Assembly (NCBI GenBank): GCA_951394405.1
Contig: OX596338.1
Coordinates: forward strand, 2,542,001-2,606,000
Length of the DNA: 64,000 nucleotides
Origin: Coprinellus micaceus
Taxonomy: Eukaryota; Basidiomycota; Agaricomycetes; Agaricales; Psathyrellaceae
Reading direction: 5' to 3'
The notes under the pieces were generated by a model that made no database searches, was not told where the DNA came from, and worked only from the letters and a program-made list of their open reading frames with translations. Within the stretch, counting starts at the first letter, position 1. Each line of letters opens with the position of its first letter. Below, in pieces: positions 56,022 to 64,000 of the stretch. Made by a program: the position numbers and the translations under genes.

Positions 56022-56114
56022 ATGGCTGGGCCTATGGCTGACCCTACTTCAAAGGGGGGCGGCTGAGCAAAATTCACCCCCTTGCAAAGGGGGTTCAGCC
56101 ATGTGACTGAGGTG
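56022..56114 (-). repeat. Right terminal inverted repeat
   Basis: Reverse complement of 53450-53542. It is directly followed by the second GCAGCTG copy at 56115-56121. Confidence 0.93.
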
Positions 56115-56121
56115 GCAGCTG
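56115..56121. repeat. 7-base target duplication, right copy
   Basis: GCAGCTG, identical to 53443-53449 on the other side of the TIR element. The transposase exon resumes after it. Confidence 0.88.
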
Positions 56122-56661
56122 TAGGAAGTGGGACTTCCTCGCCGCCTATTCCCCCCGAATTTCCTGGGGTATCTCTATCTTCCATGCGTATGGTCACCAA
56201 TGGCCTTGCCAGCTTGTCTATCACCCTCGTAAGCGTGTAGGATTTGGCCTCTCGGACGGGGAAGGCTGCGAACGGTTTTGGAGCTCTATTCAAATGTTGA
56301 TACCCACACTACGGGTTTCAGGAGTCAGTTAATTCAATCATAGCCATTCCAATGTCTAACTTTCTTTTTCCACCCTAGTATCATAGCCGGCTTTTCAAGA
56401 TCGACATCCAAGTCACATGGCAGCAGAGTGAGAGTCGTTTCAATCACAGCAAGTGGCTGCTTCGCAAAGTTGCAGTGTGCAAGGACCGCTGTGCTACTGC
56501 GGACAAGCTCATCATCAATGCGAGTGTTTCCAAGAGTATCTTGCGTTCACAGTGGGATCTGCATGTGTCGGCGCAGACGCAGCCCTTGGCCCACGCAACA
56601 ACTGGTCTGGCAAAGAAGGCCATCAAGACGATCCTTGAGTTGCGAGACTTCAGCCAGCCAT

Positions 56662-56794
56662 CGCTTCTTGATCTCTTACCACCACCTTCCTAATCGGGCC
56701 GACCTATCTCCACACTCGCAACCTCTCTACCCCGTCGCCAGGAAGGTGTACCGCCGACTGCTAGGCTGGTATACGACCACCGAGGGCATCACTG
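56662..56794 (+). promoter_or_regulatory. LINE-1 5'UTR with presumed internal promoter
   Basis: A block of about 130 bases preserved at the 5' ends of C, G and Q. LINEs need a promoter inside the transcribed region, so it should lie here and possibly in early ORF1. I see no TATA box; this call rests on position and conservation. Confidence 0.45.
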
Positions 56795-59500
56795 ATGTCC
56801 TCAACGAAGAAAAAACCCGCCGCGCACCGGGAGAAGTCGTCCCCACCGGGCTACCGATCCCGCACGTCGTCCCAAGATCCCAGCCATCCAGCTTCCTCTA
56901 CACCGAGGCCCCATTCGCGGGCAGCCTCTATGCACTCCAACAGGGACCTGTTGCAGGCCCCTCAATCCACCTTGTTAGGGGCACAAGCCCGCGAACGATA
57001 CACGCCGGACGTGCCGACCCTTCGGGCTCAGCACGGACCATCTCAAACATCGACGAGCACCGCTGCCCAGAGCGACGATGACCCGTTGAACATCAGCGGA
57101 GGGGGTACGGAGGACCAGAGCGCCCGCTCTGCCACCATGCCACCATCCACAGTCTACAGGGAGAAGGATGGGAGCGAGAGTAGCAGCGAGGATGACGAGG
57201 AGGCGGTGAGTTTTGGCTCGGAAGCGACCAGGACTCCATTCCCCACCCCGGCACCCTCCAACACTCTCACCCTAGAAGACGCCATCTCCTCCCTCAATCG
57301 GGCAGCCGAGTTCTTCCTCAGACGGGATGTTCCCGCTGACGAGTACGAGGCGGTCAACACTCTACGGTTCACTTGGGACCGAGTCGACGCAGCCATCCAA
57401 GGCACTGCCTGGGGGACTGCGTTCAAATCCCTGGACGACGACGACATGGTGACCCCACCGGGCACCCGTCCGCCGTCTCCACACACACAAGCTACTCACC
57501 GTGCCCAGAGGATCCGATCCCCCCTGACTCAGTTCGGAAGGATCCCTCCCCTTGGACGCGGAGAGAGCGAGGATCCTCTCAGTAGCCGACCTGTCGGTGA
57601 CACTGCACACGCCCCCCCCCTACACCCCATGCAGGTGCAAGAGGAGGAGGACAATATCTATGCTTCGGACCCCGCAATCGGGTCCTGGGCTGCCAACGTC
57701 GAGGAGATGCTCAGCGGCGAGGTTGTACCTCCCGGTGAGCATCTCCAAGACTCTACGACACCACGTCCCATGGAGGACGTGCTCGTCAGCCCAGCGGTTC
57801 AAGAGCCGTCATCTCTACAGGTGGCGCTCGTACCTCAAGGCTGGGGGAAGGCCGGCCCCGTGGGGCGGCCCCCCTCCCCCCTATCTACAGCTCCTCCCAA
57901 GGGCTTTCGCTACTGGCGAGAGTACACCGAGGCGTCTGCTCGCAAGATCCGAGAGGGTCTCGCGGACACACCACCTCCGGAGCACCCCGCTCAGAACCCT
58001 CCTCCTTCGTTCGCTCCCTCCAAGACGAACAAGCAACGCTCGCGTGTCGTCCCCCCCGGGGACGGCAAGCGTAAACCCACTGGCTCGCCCATCCAAGTGG
58101 ACCAGGACCCTATCCCGGAACGTCCCGCCCCTGTGGAGGAACGCCCCAAGGATTCTCGGGACGCTCAGGAACCGGCCGTACCCGGCCCGAACCCGAGCCT
58201 CCCGTTCTCTGCGGCTACACGGAAGCGTGTGCACGACGGAGGCCCAAGGCCGCAGCCTAAAGCCCCCGCCGTCCCCTTCCAGAGAGTCGGCCTTCCGGTC
58301 GGCCCTAAGAAGCCTCTCCCTAAACCATCGGCCCTTAGGCCGTGGAACGTCGTTGCCAAGGGGGGCAAGACGAAAATGAATTACGTCGAGGCTGCTGCCA
58401 CCTGGGGGCGGGCTCGACCTGATTTAACTCCAATGCAGATCGCCAAGGTCATCAACGGCGGCCCTGTACCTCCCCTACCCCAGATTCACCCTCCTCCGAT
58501 CTCTGCTGGCCCCGTCTCGAGCGGGAAGAAGCAGAAGAAGAAGAAGACGGTGATCCCTGCATCTACGACCAAGGGTCCGCCTCGCACGCAGATCATGGTC
58601 CTCTTCAACGAGAAGGATGGTCAGATTACCAAGATTGACGGCGGGTTCGTCATGAGGGGGATGAACGACATCCTTCAGCGTGCTGGATCGGAGCTCCGAG
58701 TGCTCTCAGGCAGTCAGGCCTACGGGGGTTGGAGTCTCAGAACTACGGATGTTCCAAACGAGCGCGACTTAAATGCCGCACGCAGTTGGATCACCCAAGT
58801 CCTCCCAGCCTGGTCCCGCAACTTGTGGGTCGGGCTTCCGCAGTCCACCAGCTATCTCGCGATACATGGTGTTCCAAAATACAAAGTCGGGGGTAACCTA
58901 ACGGTCTACTCTGACATCGACAGTGCTTTCGAGGCGTCGCCCTTGAGCGAGCACTATATTCCGACCGCCCGTCCCCGGGTGATCAACTCCGAGTCAAAGG
59001 CCTCCACATCGGTGACCGTCTACTTCAATATCTGGGACTCCCAAGCTGGGACCCGCGCGAAGGCCTTGAACAACAAGACCATCAATATCCTCGGCAGGAA
59101 GTGCCTCATCAGGTCCACTCCTTGCCAACCCGGCGTCCCCTTCTGCAAGAATTGCTACAAGTGGGGACATCCTGACTTCATGTGCCGGACCCGTCGCAGG
59201 TGCCCTATCTGCGGCGAGTCTCATACTCGGGACGAGCATCGCCACCACGCAAGCTGTTGCAAGGGCAAGCCCAAGCAACTCCCTAAGCCGATCCCCCCCA
59301 CCGCGGAGGAGATCAAAGTCTGCCCCCATCGTGTATGTTGTATCAACTGCAGGAAGGAAGGCCACGATGCTGAGTCATCGAACTGCCCGTTCTGGTACGC
59401 GAGGTTCAACCGCGCCCAGATCGACGCTCTCAACAAGCAGGTACGTGATCGTCAAGATCGTGGCAGGCTTTCATCTAACCCAGTCCTTCCTAATGTCTAG
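56795..59500 (+). CDS. LINE-1 Q ORF1, complete, 901 residues
   Basis: The only complete, undamaged ORF1 in the window. Residues 1 to about 480 are rich in Pro, Ser, Thr and charged residues (MSSTKKKPAAHREKSS at the start), and probably disordered. About 590-760 forms a conserved, probably folded part (PRTQIMVLFNEKDGQ, GGWSLRTTDVPNERDL, SVTVYFNIWDSQAGTRAKAL). Zinc knuckles follow: CKNCYKWGHPDFMC near 785, CPICGESH near 803 and CINCRKEGHDAESSNC near 850. The role expected from the family is RNA binding and particle formation. ORF1 ends in TAG at 59498-59500, which overlaps the ORF2 start (ATGTCTAG). Confidence 0.93.
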   Translation: MSSTKKKPAAHREKSSPPGYRSRTSSQDPSHPASSTPRPHSRAASMHSNRDLLQAPQSTLLGAQARERYTPDVPTLRAQHGPSQTSTSTAAQSDDDPLNISGGGTEDQSARSATMPPSTVYREKDGSESSSEDDEEAVSFGSEATRTPFPTPAPSNTLTLEDAISSLNRAAEFFLRRDVPADEYEAVNTLRFTWDRVDAAIQGTAWGTAFKSLDDDDMVTPPGTRPPSPHTQATHRAQRIRSPLTQFGRIPPLGRGESEDPLSSRPVGDTAHAPPLHPMQVQEEEDNIYASDPAIGSWAANVEEMLSGEVVPPGEHLQDSTTPRPMEDVLVSPAVQEPSSLQVALVPQGWGKAGPVGRPPSPLSTAPPKGFRYWREYTEASARKIREGLADTPPPEHPAQNPPPSFAPSKTNKQRSRVVPPGDGKRKPTGSPIQVDQDPIPERPAPVEERPKDSRDAQEPAVPGPNPSLPFSAATRKRVHDGGPRPQPKAPAVPFQRVGLPVGPKKPLPKPSALRPWNVVAKGGKTKMNYVEAAATWGRARPDLTPMQIAKVINGGPVPPLPQIHPPPISAGPVSSGKKQKKKKTVIPASTTKGPPRTQIMVLFNEKDGQITKIDGGFVMRGMNDILQRAGSELRVLSGSQAYGGWSLRTTDVPNERDLNAARSWITQVLPAWSRNLWVGLPQSTSYLAIHGVPKYKVGGNLTVYSDIDSAFEASPLSEHYIPTARPRVINSESKASTSVTVYFNIWDSQAGTRAKALNNKTINILGRKCLIRSTPCQPGVPFCKNCYKWGHPDFMCRTRRRCPICGESHTRDEHRHHASCCKGKPKQLPKPIPPTAEEIKVCPHRVCCINCRKEGHDAESSNCPFWYARFNRAQIDALNKQVRDRQDRGRLSSNPVLPNV

Positions 59501-61970
59501 TACAACATTACGGAAGACTAGGGTTCTTTCTTTTAACGTTGCGAAGTCTTGGGACTCTCTCGTTGTATTACTCGAAACTCAATGTCAATCGTTGGATATC
59601 GTCTTCTTACAAGAGCCTCCATGGAGGCTCGTTCGCCACGCCCCTTCTGCGCATGATAAAGAAGGTACAGAAGTGTGGGGCTCGCCCTGTCATCCTAAGT
59701 GGACCTGCATGGTCCCTCCCACCGAGCCTGAGACTCGTCTGTGCGTCATGGCCTATGTAAATAAGAGATTGGACGTACTACGTCCGACTTACCGTCGAGA
59801 CCTTATCGATGACCGAGATGTGATGGTTATCTCTCTGTTCACAGAGAATGAGCCCATGCACCTCATGAATGTATACTCAGACGCCGACCATCAAGCAATT
59901 CGCTTGCTCGACCGCCGCGCAGAATCACTCCCAGCCATGGACTACATGGCCGGAGACTTCAACTGTCACTCCAGGGAATGGGACGATGCCGTCCCAAACC
60001 ACGGAGATACAGCTATTCTACTGCTGGAAACAGCAGCCCGTCTGGGTGTGGAATATTCCCCACCTGTCAATCCAGGACCCACTTATGTGTCCCATGCCGA
60101 CGCGAATATCAAGTCTGTAATAGACATGGTATTTGTACAACCTGCCTACGTCCTATCAGCTGCTCCGCTGAGGGAAGAGGACTTGAAGGGAACATCGGAT
60201 CATTATCCGCTGTCCTCCATCATCAAACTCGGCACTCATGCTGAGCGTATCAAGGGCCGCACCCTCAAGGAGGATGCAGTGGCCCCGTTCTTTATGCAGG
60301 TCGAAAAGGAGATGCCCGGTCTCTCCGACCTGTACTATCTCAATACCGCAGAAGGAGTGGAGGAACTCTCTGTGGCGATTGAAAAGGGGTTCTCTGATGC
60401 GTCGTTCACCCACTCTGAAGAGTATATCATTACTCCCCGCTCAAAAAAGTGGTGGACTGACGAATGTCAGAAGGCGTACGACAAGTGGAAAGCAGATGAT
60501 TCTGCCAAAACTCGTGGTGCATTTCGACGTCTTGTAAAGAAGACGAGGCGAGAGTTCTTTGATGAATGCATCAAAGATATCTCAGAAACAGACAAGCGCC
60601 CCTGGGACCTAATGGACTGGGTCAAGGAGCGCAAGAACCCGCCGTGCGAAGCTATCCAACATAACGGACAGCCTTGTCACAATCTCGACCAGCTTTGGGG
60701 AGCCTTACACGGCACCTACAATGCGGCCAACGACCGACCGGTCGATCTGAGTCTTCTGGACGAACTCCCCGACGAGCCTGTCAGGGAATGGCCAGTCTTC
60801 TCTCTCTTAGAAATGAGGCAAGCCCTTGAGGCATGCTCATCTCGCTCCGCTCTGGGCCCTGACCATGTAACATGGCAGCACCTGAAGTATATCTTCGCTG
60901 TACCTGAATGTGAAAAGGTCGTGATGGATTTGGCCAATGCCTGCATAAAAACCGGGCACTGGCCAAAGCACTTCAAGGACTCGCTTTCGATTATCATTCC
61001 GAAACCGAACAAGCCGTCCTACTCTGCCCCAAAGGCGTTCCGCACGGTGTGCATGGGGGTGGACACGTCTGTCCCCAAGGCCACCAGGCATAATGTGACC
61101 GCGGCCTACGTATATGAAGGCCTAGGCAACCAACGGAGCAAGGGAGTCACGGTGGCAGGACGTGTCCTGTCGTCGGACGCCGAGCTCCTAGCGATTCGCA
61201 TGGCAATTGGAAGGGCTACGGCCCTAGAAGACTGTGATCGGATTGCGATATTCACTGACTCTCTGGCCATGGCTAAGAGAGCAGTCGATCCGGGGATCCA
61301 TTCGGGCCAGGCATTTTCGCTTGCAACCTGTAAGGCCCTCCGCACCTGGTTTGCCGCCAAGGCGGACAGACGGGTGGACTTCATTGAGACCCCCTCCAAG
61401 CTGAAGTGGGGTCTCCAACATCGTGCTCATTTGCACGCACGGAGCCTCCCTCCTACTCCGGCAGGAGTGAGACCCGCTACCTCTCTCGACAGCGTGCGCA
61501 AGCATGTTGCCGACTCCGCCCTGGACGCGTGGGCTACTCAGGCACGCAATCCAGATTATCTAGGGCACCAGTTCATGGTGCTGTGCGACCCCAAGGGGAA
61601 GCCAATACGTCCGACATACTCCAATGGGGGAGTATGGCTCCGACATGTTAATGAAAGTAATGCGCTCTGTGCACGTATGTGTAGAGCCATTCTTAACCAC
61701 GCGCCTACTGGAGAGTACTACTCCCGGTTCCGCATACCTGGCCACGACGATCACGAATGTGAATGCGGCTGTCAGGTGCAAACTAGGCACCATATCTTTA
61801 CGCAGTGCGGTGTGCTGCAAACATACGATCGGGATCCCCGCTTTGTGCGAGAACTCGTTTGGTTCCTAGAGGATAACCCAAAGGCATTCGCCTTTGGATT
61901 CCAATACGCCCCACGGGGATGGTTGAAAGGAAGCGGCCTTGTCTGGCTTGGACTGGTCTTTGCTGGTTAA
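59493..61970 (+). CDS. LINE-1 Q ORF2: endonuclease fused to RNase H, RT missing
   Basis: An open frame of 825 residues from the overlapping ATG at 59493. The endonuclease is complete (FLQEPPW near residue 38, GDFNCHSREWD, SDHYPLSS). At about 61040 (residue 516) PKAF is followed directly by RTVCMGVDTSVP of RNase H: 478 codons, comprising the reverse-transcriptase core with YVDDG, are gone and the frame is kept. RNase H (SDAELLAI, FTDSLAMAK) and the zinc finger region (CECGCQVQTRHHIFTQC) remain. Two bases are missing near the end (CACGGGGATGG), so the C-terminus reads RGWLKGSGL instead of QGDG. Confidence 0.93.
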   Translation: MSSTTLRKTRVLSFNVAKSWDSLVVLLETQCQSLDIVFLQEPPWRLVRHAPSAHDKEGTEVWGSPCHPKWTCMVPPTEPETRLCVMAYVNKRLDVLRPTYRRDLIDDRDVMVISLFTENEPMHLMNVYSDADHQAIRLLDRRAESLPAMDYMAGDFNCHSREWDDAVPNHGDTAILLLETAARLGVEYSPPVNPGPTYVSHADANIKSVIDMVFVQPAYVLSAAPLREEDLKGTSDHYPLSSIIKLGTHAERIKGRTLKEDAVAPFFMQVEKEMPGLSDLYYLNTAEGVEELSVAIEKGFSDASFTHSEEYIITPRSKKWWTDECQKAYDKWKADDSAKTRGAFRRLVKKTRREFFDECIKDISETDKRPWDLMDWVKERKNPPCEAIQHNGQPCHNLDQLWGALHGTYNAANDRPVDLSLLDELPDEPVREWPVFSLLEMRQALEACSSRSALGPDHVTWQHLKYIFAVPECEKVVMDLANACIKTGHWPKHFKDSLSIIIPKPNKPSYSAPKAFRTVCMGVDTSVPKATRHNVTAAYVYEGLGNQRSKGVTVAGRVLSSDAELLAIRMAIGRATALEDCDRIAIFTDSLAMAKRAVDPGIHSGQAFSLATCKALRTWFAAKADRRVDFIETPSKLKWGLQHRAHLHARSLPPTPAGVRPATSLDSVRKHVADSALDAWATQARNPDYLGHQFMVLCDPKGKPIRPTYSNGGVWLRHVNESNALCARMCRAILNHAPTGEYYSRFRIPGHDDHECECGCQVQTRHHIFTQCGVLQTYDRDPRFVRELVWFLEDNPKAFAFGFQYAPRGWLKGSGLVWLGLVFAG

Positions 61971-62373
61971 AGGTCTCGCATGAAGGGAGTTGGGTAGGTA
62001 CCCTGACGTGTCAGTCCTTGCAACTGATGTGGATGAGGGGTACCCGAAGCGCGGTTACCGTGAGGGACACCGTTCGGGGGCAGGCAAGGCGTGCCCCCGG
62101 GGCCCATAACACCTTGTGGTGGACTGGTACTGGTGGGGATTGGACTGGGCTGGATGGGAATGCCGACTTAACATACCGATCTGTAAGTGCCGCAAGGCCT
62201 TTCATCGTCTGTCTGCTGGTTGGGGGTAAAACCTCAAGCGCCGGGCGTCTCCAAATCGTCAACATTTTATGTCTCATAATTGCAGTAGTACTTAGTTAGT
62301 GACGCTCGCGCTCTCTTTGTATGTTGATAGCGACCGGACTGCCATCGTGCCCCGGTATATAAAAGCTGATTTC
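61971..62373 (+). other. LINE-1 Q 3'UTR (sub-lineage a)
   Basis: About 400 bases, conserved with B and E. It contains GCGACCGGACTGCC near the end and GGTATATAAAAGCTGATTTC directly before the A tract. Confidence 0.9.
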
Positions 62374-63224
62374 AAAAAACAAAAAAAAAAAAAAAGGAGG
62401 CTTCAGGCTTACATCGCATCTCAGTTTGGCCGCAGCGAACCCAATTTGGCCGCTGTCGTCAAAAGGTTCAACTCATTTTGTGCAGAGATGGACTCCTTGA
62501 TCAAGAGGAGGGCTGCACCTCAACATGCTGTCACACCAACACCTTTGGACCCCCAGAACCTGTTCACGCTCAACATAGATGATCTGATTTGGAATGATCG
62601 TGGGCTTACAGATGAAGATGAAGATACCCCCTTATGGTTGGGAGATGACTGGGTTAGGGATGGGATACGAGGTGTTCTCTTGGGGGATAGGTGCAAGGAG
62701 GAGATGTTCGACCTTCAACGAGAGCTTGATTCATTGGCCCACTGGTTTTCAGCAGAATGGACACTGATTGACACAGCCCTTAGCATGACGGGTAAGTACC
62801 ATTCCTTATTTGTTTTACTTTGTTTTGGTCTGCTCATGTGATTACAATTGTAGAGGATGATGATCTTGTGTTCCACATTCTGAGGTTGCGAACAGATCTC
62901 CTCTATCTTGGTGCAGTATGGCATCAGGATGCACTCAACATGTCACCACTTACTGTGCCTGCTAACTGGGGCCCAACCGAATTGCAGTTTAGTGAAGCCT
63001 TGCGCAAGCGGCACGCTGAAAGTGAGGGGGCCCAGTCACCAAGTGGAGAGGTCTCTGAATCTTCTGGTTCATCCATAGGGGTGGAGGGGCTTGAAGATCA
63101 TGTTCTCCAGCTACTGGAGGAGGTAAATCTTGATGATGATTATAGTGGTGATGTGGAAAGGTACAGCAAGGCTGAAGACTGGTTTTACACCAGCATGACC
63201 CCACAAGCATCTCCCAGAAAGTGA

Positions 63225-63780
63225 GCATGTGATTTAGAGCATGATGAGGATGATGTGATGTTGTAGTTAGTTTAATTGACATCCAGGCCTTCTTTTCTTC
63301 AAACTCAGTATACTGGACTTGGCTGGATCAGTTTGTGGTGGATGGACTCTGGGTGGATGTGTCCACTATAGACTGGTGGGTCCACTGAGATGATTTGGAT
63401 CCAGGGCAGCTGAATGGTGGGCCCATGGGCCTGTCCACCCAGTGATGGCAGGATCTGGACATATCCATTGCTGGAGTCTGGACACATCCTGATGCTCCAC
63501 AGACGCATCCACATGTTGCACACAATGTCTGGACATGTCCTCTGAGATGTTGGTGGATCCACTGGTGAGGTATGGATCATGTCCAGGTGCAGGTGCTCAG
63601 GTCCACTTGTGTCCAATGGATACACCCACTCTGCCTCTGGTGTCTGGGTGGACCCATCTGGACATAGTGGATGACCTCCATCAGGTGTGGACTTGTCCAA
63701 CTGAATCCAGCTCAGATCTCCTTGACTCCTTGGAAATATGGGGTGGGTTTGAGCACTGGAGCAACATGAGATGGTTGGTG
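63225..63780. other. Right non-coding part of the KDZ transposon with TGGAC/GTCCA repeats
   Basis: No convincing gene downstream of the transposase stop at 63222-63224. The stretch is dense in TGGACATGTCC-, GGATGTGTCCA- and GGTGGATCCACTGG-like palindromic motifs in both orientations, best explained as subterminal transposase-binding repeats. The open frames on either strand are by-products of this repetition. Confidence 0.65.
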
Positions 63781-64000
63781 TAAAGTTGGCAAGACTTGGA
63801 AATACAGATCAGTGAACTTGTTGGAGTTATTAGCAAAGCGATACTGTTGCAATAGGTCTGTAAAGCAATATTTCTTGTTTTCTAGAGGTTGCTCTACCTC
63901 TAAAAATTACAACCTTGCCTCTAAACCTGATATTTCCTGTCCTATGAGAAAGGCAAGGAGGCGGTGCCATCTAGTATGACTGCCAATGCGCAATACACTG
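63781..64000. other. Right edge of the window, unassigned
   Basis: AT-rich sequence without a gene that I can support. A short motif recurs in both directions (AGAGGTTGCTCTACCTCT, then TTGCCTCTA), possibly the end of the KDZ element or the start of another repeat. The window ends before this can be decided. Confidence 0.35.

Larger units (their letters stand above)
53450..56114. mobile_element. Non-autonomous TIR transposon rich in palindromes
   Basis: A 2665-base element in an exon of the KDZ transposase. It has terminal inverted repeats of about 93 bases with one mismatch, starting CACCTCAGTCACATGGCTGA, and a perfect 7-base target duplication GCAGCTG. Weaker inverted similarity continues inward to about 54157 and 55493. 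Both flanks inside the repeats carry many variants of the palindrome TGGCTGAGCCA. The centre (about 54160-55490) is AT-rich, unlike its surroundings, and has no convincing open frame. I cannot assign a superfamily. A transposase supplied from elsewhere must have moved it. Confidence 0.88.
56662..62395 (+). mobile_element. LINE-1 copy Q (sub-lineage a): both ends present, RT deleted
   Basis: The 5' terminus is CGCTTCTTGATCTC at 56662, as in C and G; a 5'UTR of 133 bases, ORF1, ORF2, a 3'UTR and an A tract at 62374-62395 (one C within) follow. A deletion of about 1.43 kb in ORF2 removes the reverse transcriptase. The element lies in the KDZ transposase between LELRDF and RLQAYIASQ. The flanks are similar (GAGACTTCAG and GAGGCTTCAG) but do not form an exact target duplication. 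Confidence 0.93.
51938..63224 (+). pseudogene. KDZ-superfamily transposase, interrupted twice
   Basis: DDE transposase of the Kyakuja-Dileera-Zisupton group. Exons by eye: 51938-52403, 52450 to about 52884, about 52960-53449, 56122-56323, 56379-56661, 62396-62791 and 62854-63224. A basic N-terminal region leads to the cysteine-containing block CLCRSSQTIAVICVGFT ... VCACSPVRILVERGFFP, as found in this family. The catalytic core has Asp in CIDACFTQKRR, Asp in YDIGCQLDRS and Glu in GLSDGEGCERFWSSI; GISIFHAYGHQWPCQ lies between the last two. The C-terminal part is typical (RLQAYIASQFG ... WLGDDWVRDGIRGVL). Two mobile elements split it (53450-56114 and 56662-62395). No nonsense codon is seen in its own exons. 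Confidence 0.88.

Overview
The window looks like a stretch of gene-poor, repeat-packed chromatin from a filamentous fungus, most likely a mushroom-forming basidiomycete (Agaricomycetes). The reasons are many short GT-AG introns of about 45-75 bases, a hAT transposase and a KDZ (Kyakuja-Dileera-Zisupton) transposase of basidiomycete type, APE-RT-RNaseH LINEs of the fungal Tad1/I kind, and Ty1/Copia elements. I see no ordinary host gene: essentially every base I can explain belongs to a mobile element inserted into, fused to, or duplicated from another one.

Layout. 326-2002: decayed, multi-exon hAT transposase. 2003-2190: a small Copia fragment that bridges the hAT to a LINE. 2190-28251: a pile of one LINE family (here LINE-1) in both orientations, called A (-), B (+), C (-), D (-), E (+), F (+), G (-) and H/J (-). 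H/J is split by I, a short insert of a related family (LINE-2), with a clean 16-base target duplication. 28252-32242: Copia K (+), cut off inside pol. 32243-36493: nearly complete LINE-2 copy L (+). 36494-36784: LINE-1 tail M. 36785-48814: one LINE-1 copy (N + P) split by Copia O (39924-46877, two LTRs). Copia O is itself interrupted by a roughly 1.05-kb SINE-like element S (40444-41496). 48815-63780: a KDZ DNA transposon with an unknown companion gene (49110-51728) and a transposase gene (51938-63224). The transposase gene is split by a 2665-base terminal-inverted-repeat element (53450-56114) and by Q, a LINE-1 copy with both ends present (56662-62395).

How the parts relate. A complete LINE-1 can be pieced together from the copies: a 5'UTR of about 130 bases, ORF1 of about 900 residues (proline-rich, with C-terminal zinc knuckles), ORF2 of 1288 residues (APE endonuclease, reverse transcriptase, RNase H, C-terminal zinc finger) whose start codon overlaps the ORF1 stop, a 3'UTR of about 400 bases and an A tail. 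Two sub-lineages (a and b) differ in both ORF1 and the 3' end. None of the LINE-1 copies is intact: there are truncations, nonsense codons, catalytic-site changes and internal deletions. The most notable structures are a head-to-head LINE pair able to form a hairpin of about 3.2 kb, a 4.5-kb inverted duplication of a Copia/LINE junction (27645-32242 and 42994-47485), an in-frame deletion that fuses the LINE endonuclease to RNase H without the reverse transcriptase, the SINE-like element whose 3' end matches LINE-2, and a non-autonomous DNA transposon filled with palindromes and carrying a perfect 7-base target duplication. Such a nest of inverted elements could act as a source of small RNAs, which is inference.
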